Shown: piece by piece, positions 43,777 through 52,699 of the stretch | How positions within the stretch are numbered: the stretch's first letter is position 1 | Layout of the letters: each line of letters begins with the position of its first letter | Assembly (NCBI GenBank): GCA_963763095.1 | Contig: CAVXNR010000013.1 | Coordinates: forward strand, 1-64,000 | DNA length: 64,000 nt | From: CAVUCH01 sp963763095 | GTDB taxonomy: Bacteria; Acidobacteriota; Vicinamibacteria; Vicinamibacterales; JAENWD01 | Direction of reading: 5' to 3' | Made by a program: the position numbers and the translations under genes | Notes under the pieces: generated by a model | Told to the model about the DNA's origin: nothing | Databases searched by the model: none | What the model saw: the letters and a program-made list of their open reading frames with translations, nothing else

Positions 43777-45258
43777 ATGGCGACGCCTGACATCTTCATC
43801 AGCTACGCGCACATCGACAACGAGCCTTTCGGGGAAGAGCGAGCCAGGTGGGTAACCGAGTTCGCCGAAAACCTCGGCAAAAGGCTCGGCATGGTCGCGG
43901 GCGACCGGCCGGACGTGTGGCGCGATCCCCGCCTACGGGGTAATGACACCATCTGGCCCACCATCGAAGAAGCGCTCGGCGAGGCGCTGGCCCTCGTCTC
44001 CGTGGTCTCGCCGCGCTACATCAGCTCGGACTCGTGTCAGCGCGAGATCGCGGTCTTCGTTCAGAAATGGCAGGAGAGAGGAAGGCCACCGATTGGGCAT
44101 CGCAAGCCGCTGTTCAAGGTGGTCAAGACGTTCGTACCGCGCGACCGGCAGCCGCCGGCCTTGCGCGACGTCAACGGGTACGAGTTCTACCGGGAGGATG
44201 AGGCGACGCATCGATTCCGGGAGTTTGGCCTTGATCCCGACCCGACGGTGAATCGGCTGTATTGGACACGCGTCGACGACCTCGCGCAGGACATCGGGGC
44301 GCTCCTCGACGACATCCAGCACGAACCGGAGGAGATCCGGAGTGAACCCGCTGCCGCCGCCGAGCCGGTCTGCGTCTACATTGCGCAGACCACCCGGGAC
44401 GTGCGAGAGGCGCGCGACGCCATTGCGCGCGAGCTCAAGGACCGTGGGGTCGAGGTCGTGCCATCGGGGGATCTTCCGCCAGCCAGCGACGAGCTGCAGG
44501 CTGCTGTCCGCGCGGATCTCGCGCGCGCCCGCTTCTCCGTCCACATCGTCGGCACGCGGGACGGTTACGTGCCCGAAGGCGATACCCGATCGGTGGTCGA
44601 AATACAGTACGCACTGGCTCTGGAGGGTCGAACGCCCGGGCTCCTGTGGTGTCCGCCTGGCCTGCAGCCGGTGACGGTGACCACCACGACGCCCACGCCG
44701 ACAACACCGACTTCCACGCTCGGGCGCCGACTGGTTCTTTCGGCAATCCCCGAGAACGGGTTCGACTTCCTCCAAGGGACATTGGACGAAGTGAAGGCGC
44801 TGTTGTTGGCCAGACTCGCCCAGGCGCGCGTGACCCCTTCCGTCCTGCCCGCAGGCGCCGGATTGGGAGTGTACATGGTGCACCTGCGCAGCGACCTCGA
44901 GAGCGTCAACGCCCTCGAGAGCGAGCTCGGGCAACGCTTCTCCGCGACTGCGGCCAACGCGCACCTGTCACCGCTCAGGTTCACAGTGCCAATCGGCCGC
45001 GGTACCCCCGCACAGCTTCGGATGGACCACGAAGCCAAGCTGCGGGACAGCGATGCCGTCATCGTGGTGTGTGTTCAGGCCCGGCGGGACTGGGTCATGG
45101 CCAAGCTCACCGATCTTAGACGGGCGGGTCTCGCGAGCGAGGCGTCCGCGCGTGCCATCCTTTACATGCCTCCCGAGGATGTGGACCTGGACGGCTTTCC
45201 AGCCGCGAAATCCGCGCACGATCTGGTGACGTTTCTCGGAGAGATCCGACGCGCATGA
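43777..45258 (+). CDS. TIR-domain protein with two further TIR/DUF4062-like modules
   Basis: A 493-residue protein. Residues 1-140 are a TIR domain: DIFISYAHIDNEPF at the start and VSPRYISSDSCQREIAVF, in which Glu90 fits the catalytic Glu of NAD-cleaving TIRs. Residues about 195-290 form a DUF4062-like module (VCVYIAQTTRDVREARDAI and ARFSVHIVGTRDGYVPEG, then SVVEIQYAL). After a Thr/Pro linker near residue 310, residues about 365-490 are a third related fold (GVYMVHLRSDLESVN and LRDSDAVIVVC). It would deplete NAD or make a cyclic ADP-ribose signal once triggered. It overlaps the nSTAND1 gene by ATGA, which implies co-translation and a stoichiometric partner. Confidence 0.85.
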   Translation: MATPDIFISYAHIDNEPFGEERARWVTEFAENLGKRLGMVAGDRPDVWRDPRLRGNDTIWPTIEEALGEALALVSVVSPRYISSDSCQREIAVFVQKWQERGRPPIGHRKPLFKVVKTFVPRDRQPPALRDVNGYEFYREDEATHRFREFGLDPDPTVNRLYWTRVDDLAQDIGALLDDIQHEPEEIRSEPAAAAEPVCVYIAQTTRDVREARDAIARELKDRGVEVVPSGDLPPASDELQAAVRADLARARFSVHIVGTRDGYVPEGDTRSVVEIQYALALEGRTPGLLWCPPGLQPVTVTTTTPTPTTPTSTLGRRLVLSAIPENGFDFLQGTLDEVKALLLARLAQARVTPSVLPAGAGLGVYMVHLRSDLESVNALESELGQRFSATAANAHLSPLRFTVPIGRGTPAQLRMDHEAKLRDSDAVIVVCVQARRDWVMAKLTDLRRAGLASEASARAILYMPPEDVDLDGFPAAKSAHDLVTFLGEIRRA

Positions 45259-47471
45259 GGTCCCGCCCCCGTGAAAACCCGTATCCGGGGCTCCGTCCCT
45301 TCCTGGAGACCGAAGCACATCTGTTCTTTGGTCGCGACACCCTCGTGGATGAAATGCTCTTGCGGCTGGCGGAGAGTCGCTTCCTGGGCGTCGTCGGATC
45401 GTCCGGCAGCGGCAAGTCGTCGCTGCTGCGAGCGGGTCTGATCCCGCGGGTCCAAGGAGGCCTTAGCGCCGACGCCGATGGGGATTGGCGCATCGTGACG
45501 ATGCGTCCATGGGTCGATCCAATCGGCCGCCTCGCGCGAGAGCTCGCGCAGCCCGGGATTCTTTCGATCGACAGCGCCGACCCGGTGACGCCGGTCATGG
45601 TTGAGACCGCACTGCGACGCAGCGGGCTCGGACTGAGGAAACTCCTGTCGCGCGCGCTCCCCCGACAAACGCGGCTCCTGGTCATCGTCGATCAGTTTGA
45701 GGAGCTGTTCCGGACAGGCAGCACGCTCCCCGCCACCTTTGGCGACGACGCGGCCGCTCTCGTGTTGCTGCTGCTCGAGGCCGTCGGCGAAGAATCAGCC
45801 GTGTCAGTCCTGATCTCGATGCGATCCGATTTCATCGGAGAGTGTGCCAGGTTCCACGGCCTGCCCGAGCTGCTGAGCGCACACCAGTACCTCGTGCCGC
45901 GCATGACACGCGATCAACTCGCCGAGGCGATTACGGCTCCAGCCGCGATTGCGGGTGCGTCGGTCGCTCCGCGGCTCGCGCAGCAGCTGCTCAACGACGT
46001 CGAGAGCAGTCAGGATCAGCTGCCTGTGCTCCAACACGCCATGATGCGCACGTGGAACAAGTGGGCAGCATGCAACGAGGATCGGCGCATCGACTTCGTC
46101 GACTACGAGGCAGTCGGTTCGGTGGCCCATGCGCTGAACAATCATGCCGATCAGGCGTACGAATCGCTCCCGGAAGGGCAGCCACGCCGGATTGCCGAGC
46201 GGATCTTCCGTGCGGTCACCGACCAGCCGCCCCATGCCCAGCCCGTGCGGCGTCCGCTCCGGTTCGCACAGCTGATTGCGGAGTTGGGCGTCACAGAAGC
46301 TGAGGCGAGCGCGGTCATCGACCGCTTCCGGGGTGGTGATCGTCATTTCCTTGTGACCTCCGACGATCCGCTTCAGCCAACGTCTGTCGTCGACATCTCG
46401 CACGAGAGTCTCATTCGCCTGTGGGCCCGCGTGCGGGCGTGGCTCGTGAAAGAGACGGAGTGGAAAAAGCGTTACTCGGAGATCGTCACCGCTGCCAAGC
46501 GTCTCGCCACGGGCAAGGGCAGCACGTGGCGTGACCCAGAGCTCGGCGTGGCGCGCCAATGGATGCGAGAGGATGGTCCCGACGAGCACTGGGCCCTGCG
46601 CTACGGCCCTCCCGAGGACTTCCAGGCGGCAGCGCGCTTCCTGGCTACGAGCGAGAGGGCGCAGGTTGCGGAGAGATGGAAACGACGTGCGCTCTGGGCG
46701 GTCGTCCCAGTGGGCGTTGCCGTGGTGCTTGCCGTGTTCCTTGTGCAGGAACAGAGGCGCGATGCCGCGCTGGCGGAGCTAAACCGCCAGCGCGTTGCCG
46801 AAAAGGAGGAGCAACAGCGCCATTTCAACGAGTTCGTCCGGCGGACCGCTGCGGACTCGGAGAAGACCTTGCAGACCGCGATCGAGGATCAGCGCCGCAC
46901 TGCGGGCGACCTGGAAGAAGCCAGGGCGGCTCTGGAGCCCGGCCAGCCTTCGGCCTCGTCTCTCGGATCTGCCCGGCAGGCCATCGATCGCGCGCTCGCA
47001 AGGGTGAGTCCCTCGGCGGACCGCTTCTACGACAAGCAACAGGACCTGGCCAAGCTGCAGCAGCGGGCGGTTACCGCCAGTTCGCCCGGCCCGCAGACGA
47101 TGCCATTGCCGGCCGCCGGCGCGCTGCCGCGTGCCAACGCGCTTCGAGGCTACAAAGTCGGCATCTACTTCATAGACGGAGATCCGACGGCCGAGGCGCA
47201 CGCACGCCGTGTGGAGGCTGCGCTCAAGAACATGGGAGACGTGACCGTGCAGCTCTATCCGCGCAACCAGGCGTTCATGGAACAGGTGAACCGCCCGCAG
47301 GGCGACGAGATCCGCTACGAGGCCACGTCGGGCGACGAGAAACGGGCCGCCGACGCACTTCAGCATCTGGCCAGAGACACGGGTCTTGGCGAATTCCGCT
47401 TGAGGACTGTGGGCACCCCCACGCCCGGGTTCCTTTCCATCATGCTGGCTGATGGTGTCGGTTCCTCATAA
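45255..47471 (+). CDS. nSTAND1 ATPase with TM helix and LytR_C-like tail
   Basis: A 738-residue protein. NPYPGLRPFLETEAHLFFGR (8-27) is the typical start of nSTAND1. Walker A is GSSGSGKS (48-55) and Walker B LLVIVDQFEELF (141-152). A winged-helix-like region follows to about 440. A single membrane helix (WAVVPVGVAVVLAVFLV, about 481-498) leads into a long coiled coil (about 500-600), then a compact domain at about 628-738 starting GYKVGIYFIDGDPTAEAHAR, resembling LytR_C. STAND ATPases are ligand-gated switches of conflict and signalling systems. Here the partner is the TIR protein. The WD40 sensor usual for the family is not in the ORF but follows it in the same frame after a TAA. Confidence 0.85.
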   Translation: MRSRPRENPYPGLRPFLETEAHLFFGRDTLVDEMLLRLAESRFLGVVGSSGSGKSSLLRAGLIPRVQGGLSADADGDWRIVTMRPWVDPIGRLARELAQPGILSIDSADPVTPVMVETALRRSGLGLRKLLSRALPRQTRLLVIVDQFEELFRTGSTLPATFGDDAAALVLLLLEAVGEESAVSVLISMRSDFIGECARFHGLPELLSAHQYLVPRMTRDQLAEAITAPAAIAGASVAPRLAQQLLNDVESSQDQLPVLQHAMMRTWNKWAACNEDRRIDFVDYEAVGSVAHALNNHADQAYESLPEGQPRRIAERIFRAVTDQPPHAQPVRRPLRFAQLIAELGVTEAEASAVIDRFRGGDRHFLVTSDDPLQPTSVVDISHESLIRLWARVRAWLVKETEWKKRYSEIVTAAKRLATGKGSTWRDPELGVARQWMREDGPDEHWALRYGPPEDFQAAARFLATSERAQVAERWKRRALWAVVPVGVAVVLAVFLVQEQRRDAALAELNRQRVAEKEEQQRHFNEFVRRTAADSEKTLQTAIEDQRRTAGDLEEARAALEPGQPSASSLGSARQAIDRALARVSPSADRFYDKQQDLAKLQQRAVTASSPGPQTMPLPAAGALPRANALRGYKVGIYFIDGDPTAEAHARRVEAALKNMGDVTVQLYPRNQAFMEQVNRPQGDEIRYEATSGDEKRAADALQHLARDTGLGEFRLRTVGTPTPGFLSIMLADGVGSS

Positions 47472-48192
47472 ACACGTCGACCCGGCAAACGACCGAGCAG
47501 CATCGGCGCGAGCGCTGACGGCCTCGGCGCGCCTGTTGTGTTGAGCGGTCACGGCAACGACAGCAGCGAATTCGCCAGAGCGGTCTTTTACGCCGAGTTC
47601 AGGCCCGACGGCCGGCATATCGTTACAGCCGGTGCTGACGGGACGGCTCGTGTATGGTCCGCGGACGGGGCTGTTGAACCCGTTGTCCTTCGCGGCCATG
47701 AAGGCGTCGTCAGAAGTGCCGTGTTTAGCCGCGATAATGTTCACGTCCTCACGCGCAGTGACGACAATACTGTGCGAGTCTGGCGGGCCGATGGGACGGG
47801 CGACCGCCTCGTAATCGGTGGCGATACAAGCCCCGTGACGGCCGCCGGATTCAGTTGGGATGGATTGCGGGTTGTTACTGCCAGTGAGGATAATGCCGTG
47901 CGCATCTGGCGCGTCGACGGCACCGGCGAGCCCGTCGTCTTCCCGGGGGCATACTCGGGCCATCACCAGCGTCGCGTTCAGCCCGGATGGCACGCACATT
48001 GTCACTGGTAGCGAGGATGCCACCGCGCGCGTCTGGCGCGCCGACTGCACCGGTGAGCCTATTGTGCTCCGCGGTCACTCGGGCCATCTCACGAGCGCTG
48101 CCTTCAGCACGGATGGCACGCGCATCGTCACTGGCAGCCGGGACGGTACGGCGCGCGTCTGGTTAGCGCCGACGATGAGGTGGTCATCTTAG
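47472..48192 (+). pseudogene. WD40 repeat remnant, frameshifted
   Basis: Five WD40-type units are readable: VVLSGHGND, then AEFRPDGRHIVTAGADGTARVW; VVLRGHEGV with FSRDNVHVLTRSDDNTVRVW; FSWDGLRVVTASEDNAVRIW; then in another frame RGHTRAITSVAFSPDGTHIV and a fifth ending DGTRIVTGSRDGTARVW. The frame changes at the CCC 47942-47944; dropping one C restores it. The first three units lie in the same frame as the upstream STAND gene. There is no clear start: GTG 47538 is inside the first unit. It is either a cut-off STAND sensor or a broken separate gene. Confidence 0.75.
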
Positions 48193-48257
48193 GCGGCGTT
48201 CGTCGGTGAGCTTGTTACTCCGAGCGGGTTTGGTTTCGGCTACATCGATCAGTCCGC

Positions 48258-48314
48258 CTGCGAGGAGACGATCGTCAGCCCGATGCGATGTTCAGTTACA
48301 TGTCGGCGGAGCAG
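48258..48314 (+). pseudogene. N-terminal scrap of IS1182/IS5-type transposase
   Basis: The frame reads LRGDDRQPDAMFSYMSAEQ, which matches the first residues of transposases that begin MRGDDRQ..MFSYVS.E.RVPADHPLR. The match stops at 48314. No terminal repeats are visible. The rest of 48193-48498 shows no gene; it contains an inverted-looking AAAACCCCTT/AGGGG patch near 48370-48392. The scrap marks the right flank of the TIR-STAND locus. Confidence 0.6.
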
Positions 48315-48498
48315 GGCTCTGACCATGGACGACTCACGACGGCGTCGGCTGACTGCCGGCGACCGGCTGAAAACCCCTTCGATTTAGGGGATCGACAGAT
48401 CGTCGGCCGCGTACTACTACGCCGCGCATCGTGCCCGCGCGTAGGCTCCATCTGTAGGTTAACGGGTTGGCCGCCGCTGGCATTCTTCGGGAGCCGTG

Positions 48499-50273
48499 AT
48501 GACTCGTGCGCTCATTTCGGCGTTACTCGTCTGCTCCGCCGTCGCCTCCATGGCCATGCCCCCCCCTCACACACAGAACGACGCGGCAGAAGCGGCGCTG
48601 GCGAGCGCCATCAGCGATTATGAGCGGATTCTCAAGCTCGCCGATCCGATCACCGCCGGGCTCGATGGCGATCGCGACGCCCTGCGACGTCTGCCCGATC
48701 CGCGCCGGGAGACGGAGCTGGCCAGGAGCCGGGAGTTCGCGGAAATTGGCGGGCGGCTGGCCCAAATCGACAGCCGCGACCTGTCGGCGGCCGCCAGACT
48801 CAACCACCAGTTCCTGTCACGGCTCATCTCCGAAGCCGTCGAGCAGACGGCGTTCGATTTCGATCGCATCGCGTTCCAGAACGATGACGGCTTCCACACG
48901 CTGGGCGATTACCTGGGGCGCACGACCAGCATCCGATCGCGCGATGACGCTGACGCCTGGCTCGCGCGGCTCGAGGCGCTGCCCGACTACTACGCCCGGA
49001 GCATCGCCAACCTGCGGCGCGGCATCGACACGCAGCTTACGCAGCCGCAGATTGTGGTCGATCGGGTGCTCGATGTCGCCCGGAAGCAGGCAGAGGTCAC
49101 CGCAGAGAACAGCCCTCTTCTGCTGCCGTTCGGACGGATGCCGCCGACGATCCCTGCGGCCGTGCAGGCTGGGTACCGCAACCAGGCCCTGGCCATCCTG
49201 CAAGACCGGGTCGGCCCGGCGCAGCGCACGTTCGCGGCATTCCTCGCGCAGGACTACGCCCCTGCCGCTCGTCCCGCGATCAGCTGGCGTACCACACCCG
49301 GCGGCGAGTCCTCCTACCGGTTCCTGGTCCGCCGCGAGACGACCACGAGCCTGACGCCGGACGAGATCCATCGGCTCGGGCAGGCGGAGGTGGCCCGCAT
49401 TCGCAGCCTGATGGACGGCACGATCAAGGAATCCCGATACTCGGGCACGTTCGCCGGCTTCCTGCAACTGCTTCGTACGGATGCCCGGTTCTACCCGCAG
49501 ACGCCCGAGGCGCTGCTCGAGAAAGCGAGTGAGATTGCGAAGCGTGCCGACGATCGGCTGCCGGCGCTCTTCGCGACGCTGCCGCGACTGTCGTACGGCG
49601 TCCGCCCGGTGCCGACCGATATCGCCAAAGGGTACACAACGGGGCGCTACTGGCCCGGGAGCCTGGTTGCCGGGCAAGCCGGCGGCTACATGGTGAATAC
49701 GTCGGACCTGCGGCAGCGGCCACTCTACGAGCTGCCGGCGCTCACGCTGCACGAGGCCGTACCAGGCCACCACCTGCAGATCGCTCTCGCGCAGGAGCTC
49801 GAAGGCATGCCGTACTTCCGCCGGCACGCCACTGCCATGGCGTTCGTGGAAGGCTGGGGTCTCTACGCGGAGTTTCTCGGCGAGGAGATGGGCATGTACC
49901 GGACCCGTACGAACGGTTCGGCCGCTACTCGTACGAGATGTGGCGCGCGTGCCGGCTGGTTGCCGACACGGGCATCCACTGGCTCGGCTGGGACATCGAC
50001 CGCGCCCGGCAATGTTTCGCCGAGAACTCCGCGCTCTCGCCGCACAACATCCAGACAGAGCTCGAACGCTACATCTCGTGGCCGGGCCAGGCTCTGGCCT
50101 ACAAGATTGGCGAGCTGCGGTTCCGCGCGTTGCGGAAGGAAGCGGAATCGACGCTGGGTGAGCAGTTCGACATCCGCGCCTTCCACGACGTGATCCTGCT
50201 CAACGGAGCGCTGCCCCTGGACGTCCTCGAGGCGCGCGTACGGGAGTGGATCAACGCCAGCGCCCGTCCATAG
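48499..50273 (+). pseudogene. DUF885 peptidase-like protein, frameshifted near 3' end
   Basis: The N-terminal frame starts at ATG 48499 with a signal peptide (MTRALISALLVCSAVASMA) and runs to GWGLYAEFLGEEMGMYR. The remaining 120 or so residues are in another frame: MWRACRLVADTGIHWLGWD, SPHNIQTELERYISWPGQAL and a terminal EWINASARP. Adding one G to the GG at 49901-49902 gives MYRDPYERFGRYSYEMW and a full 590-residue protein. HEAVPGHHLQ (zinc site) is intact. DUF885 proteins are dipeptidase-like zinc hydrolases, often exported. The gene is either a recent pseudogene or has a read error. Confidence 0.78.
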
Positions 50274-50319
50274 TCCGCCGCTGGCGTGTCCGGTGCAGCG
50301 GGCACCCCGCCGTTCGATG

Positions 50320-50631
50320 TCAGTCGAGGGCCGCGAGCAGCCGCCGCGCCTTCATTTGCGCCTGTCGGCGTCTATGCTCGAGCACACGGTACCTGTCCGG
50401 TAGACGGAGTGCTCCCGTCCCACATCCCGGGCGACGAAGAATGTCGATCCCGATGGCAGCGCCGGCCTGCGGTCTGGCTGCCCACGAAACCGGGACGCTG
50501 CCGCGCACGTGGGATTTGGCTGCAGCATCGATCGCGAGATCCTGACGCGCGAGCCGCGCGCCGCCGGGAGCCGAGGCTGCGGAGTCACCGAAATCAAGCG
50601 TGCGAGCAAGGGACCCCTCGAATCTGGCCAT
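50320..50631 (-). CDS. small ORF, unknown, weak support
   Basis: A 103-residue reading frame starting ATG 50631 with AGGAGAG at a 6-nt spacing on the minus strand, which is a good ribosome site. The product is Arg/Ala-rich with no recognisable domain; the C-terminus (RYRVLEHRRRQAQMKARRLL) is a basic helix. It could be chance. The rest of 50274-50918 shows no gene except repeat copy C. Confidence 0.25.
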   Translation of the reverse strand: MARFEGSLARTLDFGDSAASAPGGARLARQDLAIDAAAKSHVRGSVPVSWAARPQAGAAIGIDILRRPGCGTGALRLPDRYRVLEHRRRQAQMKARRLLAALD

Positions 50632-50779
50632 GGCGCTCTCCTGCGCTGCTGGGGGCGGGGGCGGGACAGGCCCGCCGGCCCGAACACCAGCAGTGTCGAG
50701 GAGAGGCGTGACAGGGTAGGTCACAACGCGGTCGAGGGCCCCAGAGAACAGGCACCCGCAACTCGGCCTACTAGACCCA

Positions 50780-50893
50780 GCGCTTGCTGTGTTGTCACTG
50801 AATCACTCATGTGGGGCAGGGCTTCAGCCCTGCAGATCGGCGAGCAGGCCTGAAGGCCTGCCCCACGTGACTACACCAGTGAATCGCCGGTGT
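50780..50893. repeat. REP-like palindromic element, copy C
   Basis: It begins GCGCTTGCTGTGTTGTCACT, has ATGTGGGGCAGGGCTTCAGC and the palindrome GCAGGCCTGAAGGCCTGC, and ends CCACGTGACTACACCAGTG and GAATCGCCGG. It is the most diverged of the four copies. It lies between the convergent DUF885 gene and the GT2-methyltransferase gene. Confidence 0.8.
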
Positions 50894-50918
50894 GTAGCAG
50901 CCTGCCAGGGCGTTCAGT

Positions 50919-52457
50919 CTATTTGGCCGTCGAGGTCAGCGTCTCGGCCTTCTCTCGCCCGCTCTCGATCGACCGGTCCAGCAGGGCATCGACCGACGGT
51001 CTCGCTGTTGCGACGAGGAAGATCTGGTAGGCGAACAGCCCCCTGGACACGCGGATCAGGAGATCGTTCACCCAGACGAGCGCGCGCGACGTCCGGCTGT
51101 CGCCGAGTGCCTTCGGGAACGGCGCGGGAATACCCGCGAGCTGCTCCACATGGAAGCCGCACTGCTCGAACAACCGCCGGAGGGACATGAACGTGTACAG
51201 CCGCGTGTGGGTGAGATCGAGAATGCCCCGTTTGCCGTAGTTGAAGTTGCCGAGCAGCGCCTGCAGTCGCACCACCCCGAACACGACATTGCCGGAGGTG
51301 ACAATGAACGTCGGCCTGCGGTCGGTGCTCCTGGTCGCACTGCGGAGGCGATCGAGGACGCCCTCCGGGTTCTTCAGGTGCTCGATGATGTCGAGCAGCA
51401 GCACGTAATCGAACTGCCGAAGGTCGATGTCGGGGAACGGCTCACGCTCGTCCCACGGGATGAACCGCTCGAAGGCCTGCGGCGCGGCGGGCGGGAACTG
51501 GTCCACCCCAGTGACGCGACAGCCCTTGGCCGCGAGGTGCACGTCGAAGGTGCCCGGCCCGCAGCCGATGTCGAGCACACGGGAGCCTGGCAACACCGCG
51601 TCGAGCGCGGCCGTGTGCGACGATCGGTACCCGAGCTTCAGGTCGTAGTGGGTGTTCGTGTCGCCGGTGACGTCGAACCGGCGGTCGTAGAAGATGTTGA
51701 GCCGATGCAGGCGGCTGGCGACGGTGGCGGCGACCACGTCCCTGGCGTACTTGATGCCGTCCACCCGGCAGATCTCGTCGCCATAGTAAGTCGGTATCGG
51801 GACCTCGGTGATGCGGCAACCGGCGAGCATCAGCTGAATGATGATCTCGGTGTCAAAGTGGAAGACGTTCGAATTGAACCCGAACGGGATTTTCCTGAGC
51901 GCCGCGACGCTGTAGGCGCGAAAGCCCGAATGGAACTCCGACAGGTCTGACCGGAGCAGCCGGTTCTGCAGGAACGTCAGCACCTTGTTCCCGGCCAACT
52001 TGTAGAGCGGCATGCCGCCCTTGCGCGCCACGCCAGAGACGAGCATGCGCGAGCCCAGCACCGCATCGGCCGAACCGTTGAGCAGGGGCGCGAGCAGTGT
52101 GGGGATGGCTTCCGGGGCGTACTGGCCATCCCCGTGGAGCAGCACCACGACCTCGAAGCCGTGGCGGATCGCGTACTGGTAGCCCAGTTTCTGGTTGCCG
52201 CCGTAACCCTGATTCTGCGGGTTATACAGAACGGTGATGCGGTGGTGGCTTCCCCGCGCGGACCGCACCCCCACGTCGAAGGTCCGGTCTTCGGACGAAT
52301 CGTCGATGACCAGCACCTCTGTCTCGTGCTCGAAAACGCTGTCGGGCACGCGTGCGAGCACCGCATCCAGGGTAGACTCCGCCTCGTAGGCGACGACAAA
52401 GATGAGGACGCGCGTCTTGTGGGCTCCAGCGGAGCTGTTCGCCTGCATCGGCACCAT
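50919..52457 (-). CDS. GT2 glycosyltransferase fused to SAM methyltransferase
   Basis: A 512-residue protein with two catalytic domains. Residues about 15-250 are a GT2 domain of the dolichyl-phosphate mannosyltransferase type: VLIFVVAYEAESTLDAVL, VLVIDDSSEDRT, LHGDGQY as the DxD-type motif and the EFHSGFRAY acceptor motif. Residues about 275-430 are a class I methyltransferase with VLDIGCGPGTFDVHLA and FDYVLLLDIIEHL. No membrane segments are visible. A fusion of this kind probably modifies an envelope glycan or polyprenyl sugar. ATG 52457 and a second ATG three codons later are both possible. Confidence 0.88.
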   Translation of the reverse strand: MVPMQANSSAGAHKTRVLIFVVAYEAESTLDAVLARVPDSVFEHETEVLVIDDSSEDRTFDVGVRSARGSHHRITVLYNPQNQGYGGNQKLGYQYAIRHGFEVVVLLHGDGQYAPEAIPTLLAPLLNGSADAVLGSRMLVSGVARKGGMPLYKLAGNKVLTFLQNRLLRSDLSEFHSGFRAYSVAALRKIPFGFNSNVFHFDTEIIIQLMLAGCRITEVPIPTYYGDEICRVDGIKYARDVVAATVASRLHRLNIFYDRRFDVTGDTNTHYDLKLGYRSSHTAALDAVLPGSRVLDIGCGPGTFDVHLAAKGCRVTGVDQFPPAAPQAFERFIPWDEREPFPDIDLRQFDYVLLLDIIEHLKNPEGVLDRLRSATRSTDRRPTFIVTSGNVVFGVVRLQALLGNFNYGKRGILDLTHTRLYTFMSLRRLFEQCGFHVEQLAGIPAPFPKALGDSRTSRALVWVNDLLIRVSRGLFAYQIFLVATARPSVDALLDRSIESGREKAETLTSTAK

Positions 52458-52503
52458 TCGATCACGCGCATTGTAGCGGACACGCCGCCCGGCGCGAGCC
52501 GGC

Positions 52504-52535
52504 CGGTGGAGCCGGGTTACAGTCCCGGCGGTCAG
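52504..52535. repeat. short palindrome, GCCGGG..CCCGGC type
   Basis: GCCGGGTTACAGTCCCGGC (52511-52529) follows GGTGGA and resembles the palindrome near 17353. It lies 40 bp upstream of the GT2-methyltransferase start, in the divergent space before the gene at 52700. Confidence 0.55.
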
Positions 52536-52699
52536 AGGGTGGGAGCTCGCACACGCCCGGCGGCGCCCAGCTCGCCTCGTGTGCTAGATTCCCTCATCCC
52601 GTGCAGACGACCCGGCTGTCCGGGAGGTGTGCAGGAGGCCTCTCATCAACCGCGCAGTGTCGCGAGCCGTCCGCACTGTCGCACAGCGACGGAATCCGT

